DNA from: 66-474 sp051954935
Lineage (GTDB): Bacteria > Pseudomonadota > Gammaproteobacteria > Xanthomonadales > Rhodanobacteraceae
Length of the DNA: 64,000 bases
Assembly: GCA_051954935.1 (NCBI GenBank)
Contig: JBQCHG010000026.1
Location: 1-64,000, forward strand
Direction: 5' to 3'
Position 1 is the first letter of the stretch. The number at the start of each line of letters is the position of its first letter. Both the position numbers and the translations under genes were made by a program. The notes beneath the pieces were generated by a model. That model was not told the DNA's origin. It ran no database searches and worked only from the letters and a program-made list of their open reading frames with translations. This document shows, piece after piece, positions 54,687-63,303 of the stretch.

Positions 54687-55966
54687 GGCATCGCCTTCCT
54701 TTCCCGATCCAGAACCCAGCGCCGCTTCGCGAGGATCGCATCCGCCTGCCGGTCCATTTCCTTGGCAGCCTGGTCGACTGTCAACTGTCCGGCGATCGCG
54801 CGCGCCGCCACGTTCTGCATCATGTTAACGATCTGCTCCCACTCGGGCACCTGCGGCGTGGGCGAAAGCCGCTCCAGTTGTTCGCGAAACGCGTGCAGTT
54901 TCGGATCGTTTTTCAGAATCGGGCTCTGCCAGGCCGAGCGCCGCGGCGGCAGGTCGCCGAGCAGTTCGTAGAAGCGCTGCTGCACCTGCGGGCGCGAAAG
55001 GTATTCGATCAGCGCCCACGCCGCGTCCTTGTGCCGCGAGTGCACCGGGATGACCAGACTGGAGCCGTAGGCGACCGAATCACCCGGACCATTCGGACCG
55101 GGCAGCGGCGCGGTGGACCAGTCGTCCTGTTGTGAAGTGGGCAAACGCTTGTGGAATTCGCCGATGTTCCAGGGACCGGAAAGATAGAACACGAACGCGC
55201 CGCGGCCGAATTCGTCCCAGGGATTGCTTACCTGGATGTTGGTGACCGCCGGCACGTCGCCACGCTTGAACAGACCGACGTAGAACGCCAGCGCGTGCTT
55301 GAACCCTTCACTTTCGAAGTTGCCGTAGCGTCCGCCGTCGCGCAGCAGCGGCACGTGTTCCTGCAACGCCAGCGCAAGCAACTGGTCGTATTCGTTGGTC
55401 GGCAGCAGGGCGCCCCAACGCCTGCCGCCGCTCTTCGTCCGGATCGCGTCCATCTGCGCTTGCCATTCGGCCCAGTTTCGCGGCGGTTCGCTGAAGCCCG
55501 CTTCGCGCAACAGGTCCGAGCGATAGAACAGCAGCCGCGTGTCCACGTACCACGGCACGCCGTACAGCACGCCGTCAATGCGGTTGGTCGCCAGCACCGT
55601 GGGGAAATAATCGTTGCTGCGGACATCGCGCGAATGCGCCACCCGCGCATCCAGCGGCTCCAGCGCATGCAGCGCGGCGAATTCGGGAATCCAGGTGTTG
55701 CCGATCTGGGTGAGGTCCGGCAGAGAATCGCCGGCGTAGGCGGTCAACAGTTTCTCGTGCGCGGCGGTGAGCGGGATCTGCTGCACGTGCACGCGGATGT
55801 CGGGATGCGCGCGCTGGAATGCGGGCAGCAGCTTGACGACCACCTCGCCCTCGCGGCCGATGGTCCAGAACTCCAGTGTCTTCTGATCACCGGCCGGGCC
55901 GCATCCTGCGAGCAGCAAAGTGAATGCCGCGAGCGCCGCAAGAAGGCCGGTGCGTTTGAAGCTCAT
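54683..55966 (-). CDS. Sugar ABC importer solute-binding lipoprotein
   Basis: This 427-residue protein of the family 1 extracellular binding proteins has a lipobox LLLAGC (Cys22) after the signal peptide. LEFWTIGREGEVVVKLLPAF and LPDLTQIGNTWIPEFAAL follow the MalE/UgpB pattern, as does WALIEYLSRPQVQQRFYE near the C-terminus. Lipid anchoring is usual in Gram-positives and less so in Gram-negatives, where such proteins are commonly free in the periplasm. The ATG at 55966 overlaps the preceding glycosidase stop (ATGA). Confidence 0.92.
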   Translation of the reverse strand: MSFKRTGLLAALAAFTLLLAGCGPAGDQKTLEFWTIGREGEVVVKLLPAFQRAHPDIRVHVQQIPLTAAHEKLLTAYAGDSLPDLTQIGNTWIPEFAALHALEPLDARVAHSRDVRSNDYFPTVLATNRIDGVLYGVPWYVDTRLLFYRSDLLREAGFSEPPRNWAEWQAQMDAIRTKSGGRRWGALLPTNEYDQLLALALQEHVPLLRDGGRYGNFESEGFKHALAFYVGLFKRGDVPAVTNIQVSNPWDEFGRGAFVFYLSGPWNIGEFHKRLPTSQQDDWSTAPLPGPNGPGDSVAYGSSLVIPVHSRHKDAAWALIEYLSRPQVQQRFYELLGDLPPRRSAWQSPILKNDPKLHAFREQLERLSPTPQVPEWEQIVNMMQNVAARAIAGQLTVDQAAKEMDRQADAILAKRRWVLDRERKAMP

Positions 55967-57516
55967 CGGGTCGGAATGGAAGCCGGTGGCCCGCCCGAGG
56001 ATGCACCCGCCGCCGGCTTCGCGTCCACATCCGCCAATTTGCCCGCCTCGAGCCACCCGCCAGTGAACCCGGCGCGCTTCAGGCCTTCCTGGATGTGCGG
56101 GTTGGAGCGCATCACCTTCCAGACGAAGCCGCTGCGGTAGTTCTCGAGCATCAGCAGGATCGGACCCTGGTCGATGCCGAGGTATTCGTTGTCGAACCAA
56201 CCCTCGCCCGGCACCACATGGCCGCTGCGCAGCGGAGTCTTCAGCTCGAAAGTGGGGTTGAACGCATCCACGAACCCGAACCTGGAATAGATCCACTGGC
56301 CGTAGCGGCTATACATGGCCTGGATTTCCGGAAGAACGATCTGCGGCGCGAACACGATGGACGAGATCGCCGCAGTCGGGGCGAGCGTGCCATCGTCGAA
56401 TACCCGATCCACATCCGCGCCGCGGGCCGCGTAGCCGCTGAAGATCGTGCGCTTGCCCTCGTGCTCCCAGACCACGTCGGCCGGGCCGTTGCAGGCTGTC
56501 AGGCCCCATACATTCGCGCCGTAGCCCTTCCAGTGCAAGGGATTGGCGATCGCGTAATCGCGCTGCGCGACCGTCGCGCGCGCGCTGTTCTCGAAGTAAT
56601 CGATACCGCGTCCGCGCATGTAGGCATCCTGGATCCCGCGAAAATCGATCCACGCGTGGCTGTACTGGTGACCGAACAACGGCGCGAAACCGATGTGCGG
56701 CAATCCGCCCATGAAGCTGCCCCAGCTCCGATCGTAGGTAGAGGCCCATGCCGCCCACGCTGCCGGCTGCACCGGATGCGTGGGCGAGGCGAGCGCCAGC
56801 ACGTACAGGATCATCGCCTCGTCGTAACCTTGCCAGTCGTGCTCGATGAAGTGGCCGCCCGGTGTCCAGCCCATGCTGACCAGCGGCGGACGCACCTGCG
56901 CCCAGTTCCAGTCCACGTTGCGGTAAAGCTTCTCGGCGAGGTCGCGGATTTCGCGCTCCTGCGGATCGTCGCCGTTGAAGTAGCTCTCGTCGAACAGCAC
57001 GCCCGACATCAGCAACGTGGTATCGATGGTCGACACTTCCACCCAGCGGCCGTAGCGATGACCCGTCTGCATGTTGAGAAAGTGATAGAAGAAGCCGTGG
57101 TAGCCGGTATCGTCGTCCTCGCTGGTGCCCTGCGGCGCATTGGCGAAGAAGCGCAGCGTGGTCAGCACGCGCTCGCGCGCCTGTTCGCGCGTGATCCAGC
57201 CGCGTTCGACGCCGATCGGATAGGCCGTGAGCGCAAAGCCCACCGCGGCAATACTGGCGAACGGCTCCCTGCCGAGCGGCCAATGATCCGGTACCAGGCC
57301 GTTCTGCGGGTTGGCGGTCTGCCAGAAGTATTCGAAGGTGCGGTGCTCGAGATCATCCAGCGACAGCGGCTGCGGGATGGGCGCCGGCGCGGCGACTGCC
57401 GCGTTCGATGCCGGCGCCTGGGCATCGGCCGGTCGCAGCCGCATCACCGCGAAACCGGACGCGAGTGTCAGGAAACAGAAGGCGAGAATGAAACGCGCGC
57501 TGCGCAAACGATGCAC
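55963..57516 (-). CDS. GH144/glucoamylase-like enzyme (PF10091 type)
   Basis: From the GTG at 57516 this is a 517-residue protein. An N-terminal hydrophobic signal or anchor (residues about 8-25) and a Pro/Ala linker precede the catalytic domain. That domain opens with LEHRTFEYFWQTANPQNGLV and contains FASIAAVGFALTAYPIGVER, EVSTIDTTLLMSGVLF and GYDEAMILYVLALASPTHP, all typical of the glucoamylase-like (PF10091) family. GH144 endo-beta-1,2-glucanases belong to that family, so a beta-glucan substrate is plausible but not proven. The GTG has GGAGA seven bases upstream. The gene lies 14 bp after the alpha/beta hydrolase. Confidence 0.8.
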   Translation of the reverse strand: MHRLRSARFILAFCFLTLASGFAVMRLRPADAQAPASNAAVAAPAPIPQPLSLDDLEHRTFEYFWQTANPQNGLVPDHWPLGREPFASIAAVGFALTAYPIGVERGWITREQARERVLTTLRFFANAPQGTSEDDDTGYHGFFYHFLNMQTGHRYGRWVEVSTIDTTLLMSGVLFDESYFNGDDPQEREIRDLAEKLYRNVDWNWAQVRPPLVSMGWTPGGHFIEHDWQGYDEAMILYVLALASPTHPVQPAAWAAWASTYDRSWGSFMGGLPHIGFAPLFGHQYSHAWIDFRGIQDAYMRGRGIDYFENSARATVAQRDYAIANPLHWKGYGANVWGLTACNGPADVVWEHEGKRTIFSGYAARGADVDRVFDDGTLAPTAAISSIVFAPQIVLPEIQAMYSRYGQWIYSRFGFVDAFNPTFELKTPLRSGHVVPGEGWFDNEYLGIDQGPILLMLENYRSGFVWKVMRSNPHIQEGLKRAGFTGGWLEAGKLADVDAKPAAGASSGGPPASIPTR

Positions 57517-57523
57517 CGACTTT

Positions 57524-57528
57524 TCTCC
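57524..57528 (-). promoter_or_regulatory. Ribosome binding site supporting a GTG start
   Basis: GGAGA on the minus strand, seven bases before the GTG at 57516, places the start of the GH144-like gene downstream of the previous gene's stop and gives a clean signal peptide. Confidence 0.5.
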
Positions 57529-57530
57529 GA

Positions 57531-58637
57531 TCAAGGCAGCCTGCCCGGCTGTGGTCGGCGTCCGTGCTCTATCCAATCCACCAATTCGCCGAAGGCGAGT
57601 TCCACCTGTTGTGGCGTGAACACGCAGTGGCCTTCGTGCTCCACGTATTGCTGCACGAAGTTGCGCTCGAAGCCCGCGCGTTGCGCGGCCAGCGCGTACT
57701 CGAACGTGCTGGAAGCCGGCACCAGCGGATCGCCGGTGTCGTGCAGCTCGAGCATCGGTCGCAGCAGGTTGCCGCTCGGCGTATACCAGTGCGCCAGCCA
57801 GGCCGCCGCGGCCGGATCGGCCCGGTAACGGCGCACGCCGTCATTCAGCGCGGAATCGTCACCCGAGCCCGTATACACAAGATTGACATTCCCGACCGGA
57901 TTTCCTTGTGCGCGCCGTTGCAGTTCGCGCATCGCGTCTCCCGCGAAGGCGATCACGCCCGCAAGATTGTCCTCGTCCGCCGCACCGTACCAGCGCAGCA
58001 GCGCATCCCGGGCCTCCGGACTGGCGCTCAGCGCGGCTGCGATCTTCGCGATGGTTTGTCCATCATTGCGATAATCCGACGGCACCGGCACCAGAGCTCC
58101 GAGCAGGCCGGGGAAGTAGTAGTCGAAAGCCGCGCGCAATGCGAAGGCACGCGCCATCAATTGATCGCTGGGCGCGATCGCGCCGCACAACGACAGAGCG
58201 CCAGCATAGATCTGCGGTCGCGTCTCGATGGAGAGCGCGGTGAGCGTACCGCCCATGGACATGCCCATTGCGATGCTCCGCGCAGGTGCACCATGTTTCT
58301 CCACGAAGTATCGGCGCAGGCGTTCGGTATCGGCCGCGGCCTGCTGCACCGCCCAGCCGCCCTGTGAATAGCCGGACTGGACGACTGCGTAGCCCTTGTC
58401 GAGCAGCGGATTGAACATCGGCGTGAGCGCATCGCCCTTGCCGAATACCACGGGCCGGTCTTCGTAGCCGTGGAAATACACCACCAGCTCGTGATTCCAC
58501 TGCGCAGGCACGTCGATGCGGTAACTCGCGCCCTGCAGCATGCCGACTTCGGTCTGCGCGCGCGGAGCCCCGGCGGCAAACGCACCGCAGATGAACACCG
58601 AACACGCGATCGCCACGCAAACCGGCGCGAAGCGCAT
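57531..58637 (-). CDS. Secreted alpha/beta-hydrolase
   Basis: This 368-residue protein has a signal peptide (MRFAPVCVAIACSVFICGAF). An alpha/beta-hydrolase fold follows: oxyanion-side VVYFHGYEDRP, nucleophile Ser127 in AMGMSMGG, probable Asp303 in HDTGDPLVPAS, and His337 in EHEGHCVF. These three form a plausible Ser-Asp-His triad. It starts 1 bp after the halogenase-like gene stop. In a sugar locus an esterase that removes acyl groups from the glycan is likely, but a peptidase or lipase-like role cannot be ruled out. Confidence 0.8.
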   Translation of the reverse strand: MRFAPVCVAIACSVFICGAFAAGAPRAQTEVGMLQGASYRIDVPAQWNHELVVYFHGYEDRPVVFGKGDALTPMFNPLLDKGYAVVQSGYSQGGWAVQQAAADTERLRRYFVEKHGAPARSIAMGMSMGGTLTALSIETRPQIYAGALSLCGAIAPSDQLMARAFALRAAFDYYFPGLLGALVPVPSDYRNDGQTIAKIAAALSASPEARDALLRWYGAADEDNLAGVIAFAGDAMRELQRRAQGNPVGNVNLVYTGSGDDSALNDGVRRYRADPAAAAWLAHWYTPSGNLLRPMLELHDTGDPLVPASSTFEYALAAQRAGFERNFVQQYVEHEGHCVFTPQQVELAFGELVDWIEHGRRPQPGRLP

Positions 58638-58638
58638 C

Positions 58639-60186
58639 TCAGCGACTCGCGACCGTCGCCAATGGCGCCGGCACGTGCTCTGGACGTGACGCGCAGCAGC
58701 GTGCGATGAATTGTGCGTGCATCGGCATCGCGTCCACGCACGTCGAAATCACCTTGCGCACACCGTCCAGCAGTTCGCGCAATTGCGCCTCGGGCAACTG
58801 GTCCACCAGTGGATGCCACGATCGCGGAATGATGCGCTGGCCGATCATCACCTCCACCCAGCTGGTGAGCGCGAACATCTCCTCGGCATTCCGATAGAAG
58901 CGCCCGCTGTCCCGGAACAGCCGGATGGTCTCGGCCAGCGGCTCCGGGATCGCCATGGTGCGGCAGTAATTCCAGAACGCGCTGTCGTCGCGCTCGGTGG
59001 CGCAGAAGTGCAGGATGATGAAGTCGCGGATGCGCTCCACCTCGAACGCGACCTGCGCGTTGTAGCGCTCGATCGTGACCGGGTTGAAGGTCGAATCGGG
59101 GAACAGGTTGATCAGTCGCGCGATCCCCGACTGGACCAGATAGATGCTGGTGGATTCAAGCGGTTCCAGGAATCCGCTGGCCAGCCCCAGCGCGACCACG
59201 TTCTTGTCCCACGCCTTCTTGCGCATGCCGGCGGTGAAGCGCAGCACGCGCGGTTCGCCCAAGGCGCGGCCGTCGAGATGCCCCAGCAAGGTCGCCGCGG
59301 CTTCGTCGTCGCTGATGTAGTCGTGCGAATAGACGTAGCCGTTGCCGGTGCGATGCTGCAGCGGGATGCGCCAGCTCCAGCCGGCTTCGCGCGCGGTGCA
59401 GCGCACGTAGGGCGTGGGCGGACCGACGTTCTCGCAGGCCACCGCCACCGCGCGATCGCACGGCAGCCAGTGCGACCAGTCCTCGTAACCGGCATGCAGG
59501 GTCTGCTCGATCAGCAGGCCGCGGAAGCCGGAGCAGTCTATGAACAGGTCACCCGCGATGCGCTCGCCGCTCGTCAGCACCAGGTCGGCGATGAAGCCGT
59601 CCTCGCGCTGGTTGGCCTGCACCACCTTGCCTTCGGTGCGGCGCACGCCGCGCGCTTCCGCGTAACGGCGCAGGAATTGCGCATAGCGCCCCGCATCGAA
59701 GTGATACGCATAGGCGATGTCGGCCAGCGGTGATTGCCGGGGCACGTCGCTGGCGGAAACCATGAACTTGCCGCGTTCGGCCGCAGCGGTGTTCAACGAA
59801 TAATCATCAAGCGCGCCCGCCCAACCTTGTGCGTGCGCCTTCAACCAGTACTGGTGGAACGGCAACATGCCGTAGTCATGGCCGATCGTGCCGAAACCAT
59901 GCACGTAGCGGTCGCCGATGCGCGCCCAGTCCACGAACTGGATGCCGAGCTTGAAGGTGCCGTGCGTCTCGCGCACGAACTGCGCTTCGTCAATCTCCAG
60001 GATCTGATTGAACAGCTTGAGGTGCGGCACCGTGGCTTCGCCCACGCCGACGGTGCCGATTTCCTCGGACTCGATCAGTCGAATCGAAACGTCGCGGCCC
60101 AGCACCTTGGCGAACGCCGCGGCCGCCATCCAGCCGGCGGTGCCGCCACCGACGATCACGATGTTGCGGATGTGGTTGTCGCTCAT
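58639..60186 (-). CDS. Flavin-dependent tryptophan halogenase-like protein
   Basis: This 515-residue protein of the PrnA/RebH superfamily has an FAD loop IVIVGGGTAGWMAAAAFAK (residues about 9-27). Its catalytic-type Lys79 is in TFKLGIQFVDW, and it has the halogenase WxWxIP motif (W270-S-W-R-I-P) and the EPLEST segment (341-346) with the conserved Glu. The aromatic cage otherwise differs, so the substrate may not be tryptophan. It lies between a TonB-dependent receptor and a hydrolase in a carbohydrate locus, a position known for halogenase-like genes in Xanthomonadales and Caulobacterales. A separate flavin reductase, needed for FADH2, is not visible. Confidence 0.87.
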   Translation of the reverse strand: MSDNHIRNIVIVGGGTAGWMAAAAFAKVLGRDVSIRLIESEEIGTVGVGEATVPHLKLFNQILEIDEAQFVRETHGTFKLGIQFVDWARIGDRYVHGFGTIGHDYGMLPFHQYWLKAHAQGWAGALDDYSLNTAAAERGKFMVSASDVPRQSPLADIAYAYHFDAGRYAQFLRRYAEARGVRRTEGKVVQANQREDGFIADLVLTSGERIAGDLFIDCSGFRGLLIEQTLHAGYEDWSHWLPCDRAVAVACENVGPPTPYVRCTAREAGWSWRIPLQHRTGNGYVYSHDYISDDEAAATLLGHLDGRALGEPRVLRFTAGMRKKAWDKNVVALGLASGFLEPLESTSIYLVQSGIARLINLFPDSTFNPVTIERYNAQVAFEVERIRDFIILHFCATERDDSAFWNYCRTMAIPEPLAETIRLFRDSGRFYRNAEEMFALTSWVEVMIGQRIIPRSWHPLVDQLPEAQLRELLDGVRKVISTCVDAMPMHAQFIARCCASRPEHVPAPLATVASR

Positions 60187-60202
60187 CGCTCAGGCGCTCC
60201 GC

Positions 60203-60243
60203 AAAAAGACCGGCGGGCCCGAAGCTCGCAGACGAGCCCGCCG
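60203..60243 (-). terminator. Intrinsic terminator after the TonB-dependent receptor
   Basis: CGGCGGGC (60211-60218) pairs with GCCCGCCG (60236-60243) across a 17-nt loop. In the minus-strand direction the stem is followed by TCTTTTT (A5 at 60203-60207). It separates the receptor transcript from the halogenase-like gene, allowing stepped-down expression of the rest. Confidence 0.7.
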
Positions 60244-60284
60244 TTTCACACCTGAAGCCTTGCCGATCACAACGTATGAACCGG

Positions 60285-63281
60285 TTACCACCTCACCCCC
60301 ATCGAGAACTTGAAGGTGCGTGGTACGCCGGTGATGTTGCCGTTGGTGTTGTAGTAGACGTTCGGGTCGAACACGCCGTTGGCGCCCCAGCTCTGGAACG
60401 TGTCCACGTAATTCTTGTAGTTGAAAGCGTTCAGGACATCGAGGCGACCATAGATATGCGTGTTGCCGGCGATCAGCCAGTCCTTGATCACGGCGAAATC
60501 CACGTCGCGGTAGCCCCACATCGGTCCACCGATCAGGAAACGTTTGCCACCGGTCGGCACCGCCGCCACCGGCAATCCGGTGCTGCCGTTCGGGAAGGTC
60601 GCGCCGTAGAACGCGATCGCGTTGATCGGGGTAGGTGTAGCGAGCGTGACCTTGGTGGAGAAAGTCAAACCCCAGGGTCCGTCCACCACGCCGGTCGCGA
60701 CCAGGCGATGCTTCGGTGCGATGTCGGAAAGGATGAACGGATAATCCTGGATGGTCTCCTCGTCGAATCCGTAGCCGCCGTAGTTGAGGATGTCGCGGTT
60801 CTGGTGCGCATTGGTATAGGTGTACGCAAACGTCACGCCCCAACCGGATTCCTTCGTGTACGGCTTTTCGGCCGAGAGCAACACCTGGGTGCTGCGCGTC
60901 TCGACGCCGTTGTTGCCGATGATCAGGGAGCCGAATCCCGGCACGCCGTTGCCCCAAGGCTGTCCTCCATTCATCCAGAACGCGCCATTCGGGAAACGGT
61001 TGCCCAGCGTGAAGATGAAGCCGTCGTAGCTATTGATGCGCGACACCGTCGCCGAGGTGTTCCACTCACCCAGCGTGTTGCGCATGCCGAGGCTGAACTG
61101 ATCCGAGTACGGCACCTTCAGATCGTTGTTGATCATGTCCACCTCTTTGCCGGCATTGGTGCCCTGCACCAGCGTCTGGAGGTTGGAGATATTCAGGTAA
61201 TTCGGATCCCACGGTATGCAAGGCTGGCCCATGCACGGCTGCGTCGCGGTGCTGAAGTAGTAGGTCGGCGTGGACAGCGAGGCCTTGGTCTGCTCCAGCT
61301 GCAGGTACTGGTACAGCGTTCGGTCGTATGAACGGCCGGCACCTCCGAAGACCACGTGCCGCTGGTCGCCATTGATGTCGTAGGAAAAGCCAAGCCGCGG
61401 CTGCCATTCGTCCTTCTGCGCATGGCGATTGCTGCCGGTGCTGATGTAGTCGTTGATGTTCACGCCGCCCAGCGCCAGCGACTGCGCATAGGTCTGGCCC
61501 GCCGGTGCATTCGGATCCTGGCTGTTGAGCGCCGCGACCACATTGGCCGGAGTGACCCAGTTGAGGTACGAGGGGTTGCGGTCCATGTCCCAGCGCACGC
61601 CGAGGTTCAGGGTCAGGTGTTCGTTGACCGCCCAGTCGTCCTGCGCATAGGCGCCGAACTGCTTGTCCTTGGAAGTGACCTCAGGACTCATGCCCACCGT
61701 CGGCACCGGGAACTGGATCTTGTAGGGCGTGCTGGCGGTGCCCGTGCCGGGCTCCACGTCAAAGAACGCCTGCGCCGAGGCATCGCCCGAATCCTGGGCC
61801 GTGAGGGTGATCTGCTTGTACTCAACTCCGACCTTGACGGTGTGATCGCCCATCCAGTGGAAGTCGGTGAAGGTCAGGTCATCCTTGAAGCCCGGCCCCT
61901 TCTGGCCCTTGTTCTGGCCGGCGCCTGGCGAAGGCGCGCCGGTGGCGAGGATCAGCGCGTTGTTGTTGGGACCATAGGTGTAGGCCGAGCCCACGCCGAA
62001 AGTGACGGGCCGCGGCGTGTAGAACGCATTCTCGTAGGTAAGCGTGAAATCGTTGAACCACGCATCCGCGCTGTGCTGCCATTCGAGGTCGTACCGCTTG
62101 TCGGTGTTCTTCGTGATGATGCCGTTCGATGCCGCGGTGGTATTGCCGACATTGTTGGTCTGGTTCTCGTTGCGGATCTGCGCGCGCAATTCCAGGCGGT
62201 CAGTATCGGTCGGCTCCCAATCCAGCTTGCCGAAGAACAGGTTTTCCCAGAAGGGATTGCTGGCCGGTCCCAGTTGCGCCTGCGCGTCGGCGGGCAGCAG
62301 GTCGGTCACGCCGGTGACGCCCGGCACGACGGTCACCGGCGTGTCGAAGCGCTTCACCTCGTTGGAGATGAAGAAATGCATCTTGTCCTGGATGATCGGC
62401 CCGCCGAGGTCGAAGCCGTATTCCTTGTCCACCGAGGGCGTCTTCGTGCCCGACGCCTTTTCCGCCGGCGTCATGTCGCGATAACTGTCGTCGGTGTAGT
62501 TGCCGTACACCTCGCCGTGGAATTCGTTGGTGCCGGACTTGGTAACGGCGGTGACCGCCGCGCTGGAGATCTGTCCGTACTCGGCCTTGTAGTTGGAGGT
62601 GATGACCTTGTACTGGCCGATCGCCAGCTGCGAGAACGGATTGCCCTGGCTGAAGAACTGCCCGGTCGGGCCGCCGAACACGTAATTCTTCTGTCCGACG
62701 CCGTCGATGTAGATATTGGTGGTGTCGTAGTTTTGCGCACCGCCGCGCAATTGCGCGTGGCCCTGGTTGTCCACGCTGAAGATCATGCCGGGGACGGTGT
62801 CGGCGAACTCGAGGAAGTTGCGCGTGATCTGGGGCAGCACGCGGATCTGGTGCAGCGAAACGGTCTCGCCCACTTCCGAGGTCTTGTTGTCCAGCAGCGG
62901 GCTGGCTGTCACGTTGACCGCACCCAATGTCGCTACGGGCGCGGTCGCGGGCGGCGCGGCATTGGCGGTGAGATCGAGCGTCGAACTGGATGCGACCGAA
63001 AGCGTGACCGTGCGTTCGCTGCCGCCGGCCGCGCTCACGGTGTAGGTTCCCGGCTGCAACCCCACCAGCGTGTAGGTGCCGTTGCCCGCGGCGGTGGTTA
63101 CGCGCACCGCACCGGTCGCGATGTTGCGCGCGGTGACCTGCGCGCCAGCCGGCGCCTTGCCTTGCAACGTGGCATTCGCGGTTTGCGCCCAGACGATCCC
63201 GGGCAACACGGCGGTGCTGGCGACACCCGCGGTGATCAGCGAGACCAGCAGTTTCTTCCTCAACGGCACATGCTTCTTCAT
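60285..63281 (-). CDS. TonB-dependent receptor, Oar/CarboxypepD_reg type
   Basis: This 998-residue outer-membrane protein has a signal peptide (LLVSLITAGVASTAVLPGIVWA split near the cleavage site). A carboxypeptidase-regulatory-like domain (about 35-105, GTYTLVGLQPGTYTVSAAGG) and a plug (residues about 120-250, with YKVITSNYKAEYGQISSAAV) follow. The long beta-barrel ends in an aromatic residue (FKFSMGVRW). It is the likely outer-membrane importer of the locus's oligosaccharide. No SusD-like partner is present. A strong Shine-Dalgarno (GGGAGGGGAG) lies before the ATG at 63281. Confidence 0.9.
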   Translation of the reverse strand: MKKHVPLRKKLLVSLITAGVASTAVLPGIVWAQTANATLQGKAPAGAQVTARNIATGAVRVTTAAGNGTYTLVGLQPGTYTVSAAGGSERTVTLSVASSSTLDLTANAAPPATAPVATLGAVNVTASPLLDNKTSEVGETVSLHQIRVLPQITRNFLEFADTVPGMIFSVDNQGHAQLRGGAQNYDTTNIYIDGVGQKNYVFGGPTGQFFSQGNPFSQLAIGQYKVITSNYKAEYGQISSAAVTAVTKSGTNEFHGEVYGNYTDDSYRDMTPAEKASGTKTPSVDKEYGFDLGGPIIQDKMHFFISNEVKRFDTPVTVVPGVTGVTDLLPADAQAQLGPASNPFWENLFFGKLDWEPTDTDRLELRAQIRNENQTNNVGNTTAASNGIITKNTDKRYDLEWQHSADAWFNDFTLTYENAFYTPRPVTFGVGSAYTYGPNNNALILATGAPSPGAGQNKGQKGPGFKDDLTFTDFHWMGDHTVKVGVEYKQITLTAQDSGDASAQAFFDVEPGTGTASTPYKIQFPVPTVGMSPEVTSKDKQFGAYAQDDWAVNEHLTLNLGVRWDMDRNPSYLNWVTPANVVAALNSQDPNAPAGQTYAQSLALGGVNINDYISTGSNRHAQKDEWQPRLGFSYDINGDQRHVVFGGAGRSYDRTLYQYLQLEQTKASLSTPTYYFSTATQPCMGQPCIPWDPNYLNISNLQTLVQGTNAGKEVDMINNDLKVPYSDQFSLGMRNTLGEWNTSATVSRINSYDGFIFTLGNRFPNGAFWMNGGQPWGNGVPGFGSLIIGNNGVETRSTQVLLSAEKPYTKESGWGVTFAYTYTNAHQNRDILNYGGYGFDEETIQDYPFILSDIAPKHRLVATGVVDGPWGLTFSTKVTLATPTPINAIAFYGATFPNGSTGLPVAAVPTGGKRFLIGGPMWGYRDVDFAVIKDWLIAGNTHIYGRLDVLNAFNYKNYVDTFQSWGANGVFDPNVYYNTNGNITGVPRTFKFSMGVRW

Positions 63282-63283
63282 GG

Positions 63284-63293
63284 CTCCCCTCCC
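63284..63293 (-). promoter_or_regulatory. Strong ribosome binding site of the TonB-dependent receptor
   Basis: GGGAGGGGAG on the minus strand ends two bases before the ATG at 63281, with the GGAGG core at 63288-63292. It decides the start against the frame's upstream codons, which lie within the lacI gene. Confidence 0.7.
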
Positions 63294-63303
63294 GAGGGAA
63301 CGA

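Noticed and set aside
56095..57828. Plus-strand open frame of 577 codons opposite the GH144-like gene
   Set aside because: There is no recognisable domain and composition is Arg/His/Val-rich, while the minus strand carries a signal peptide and family motifs.
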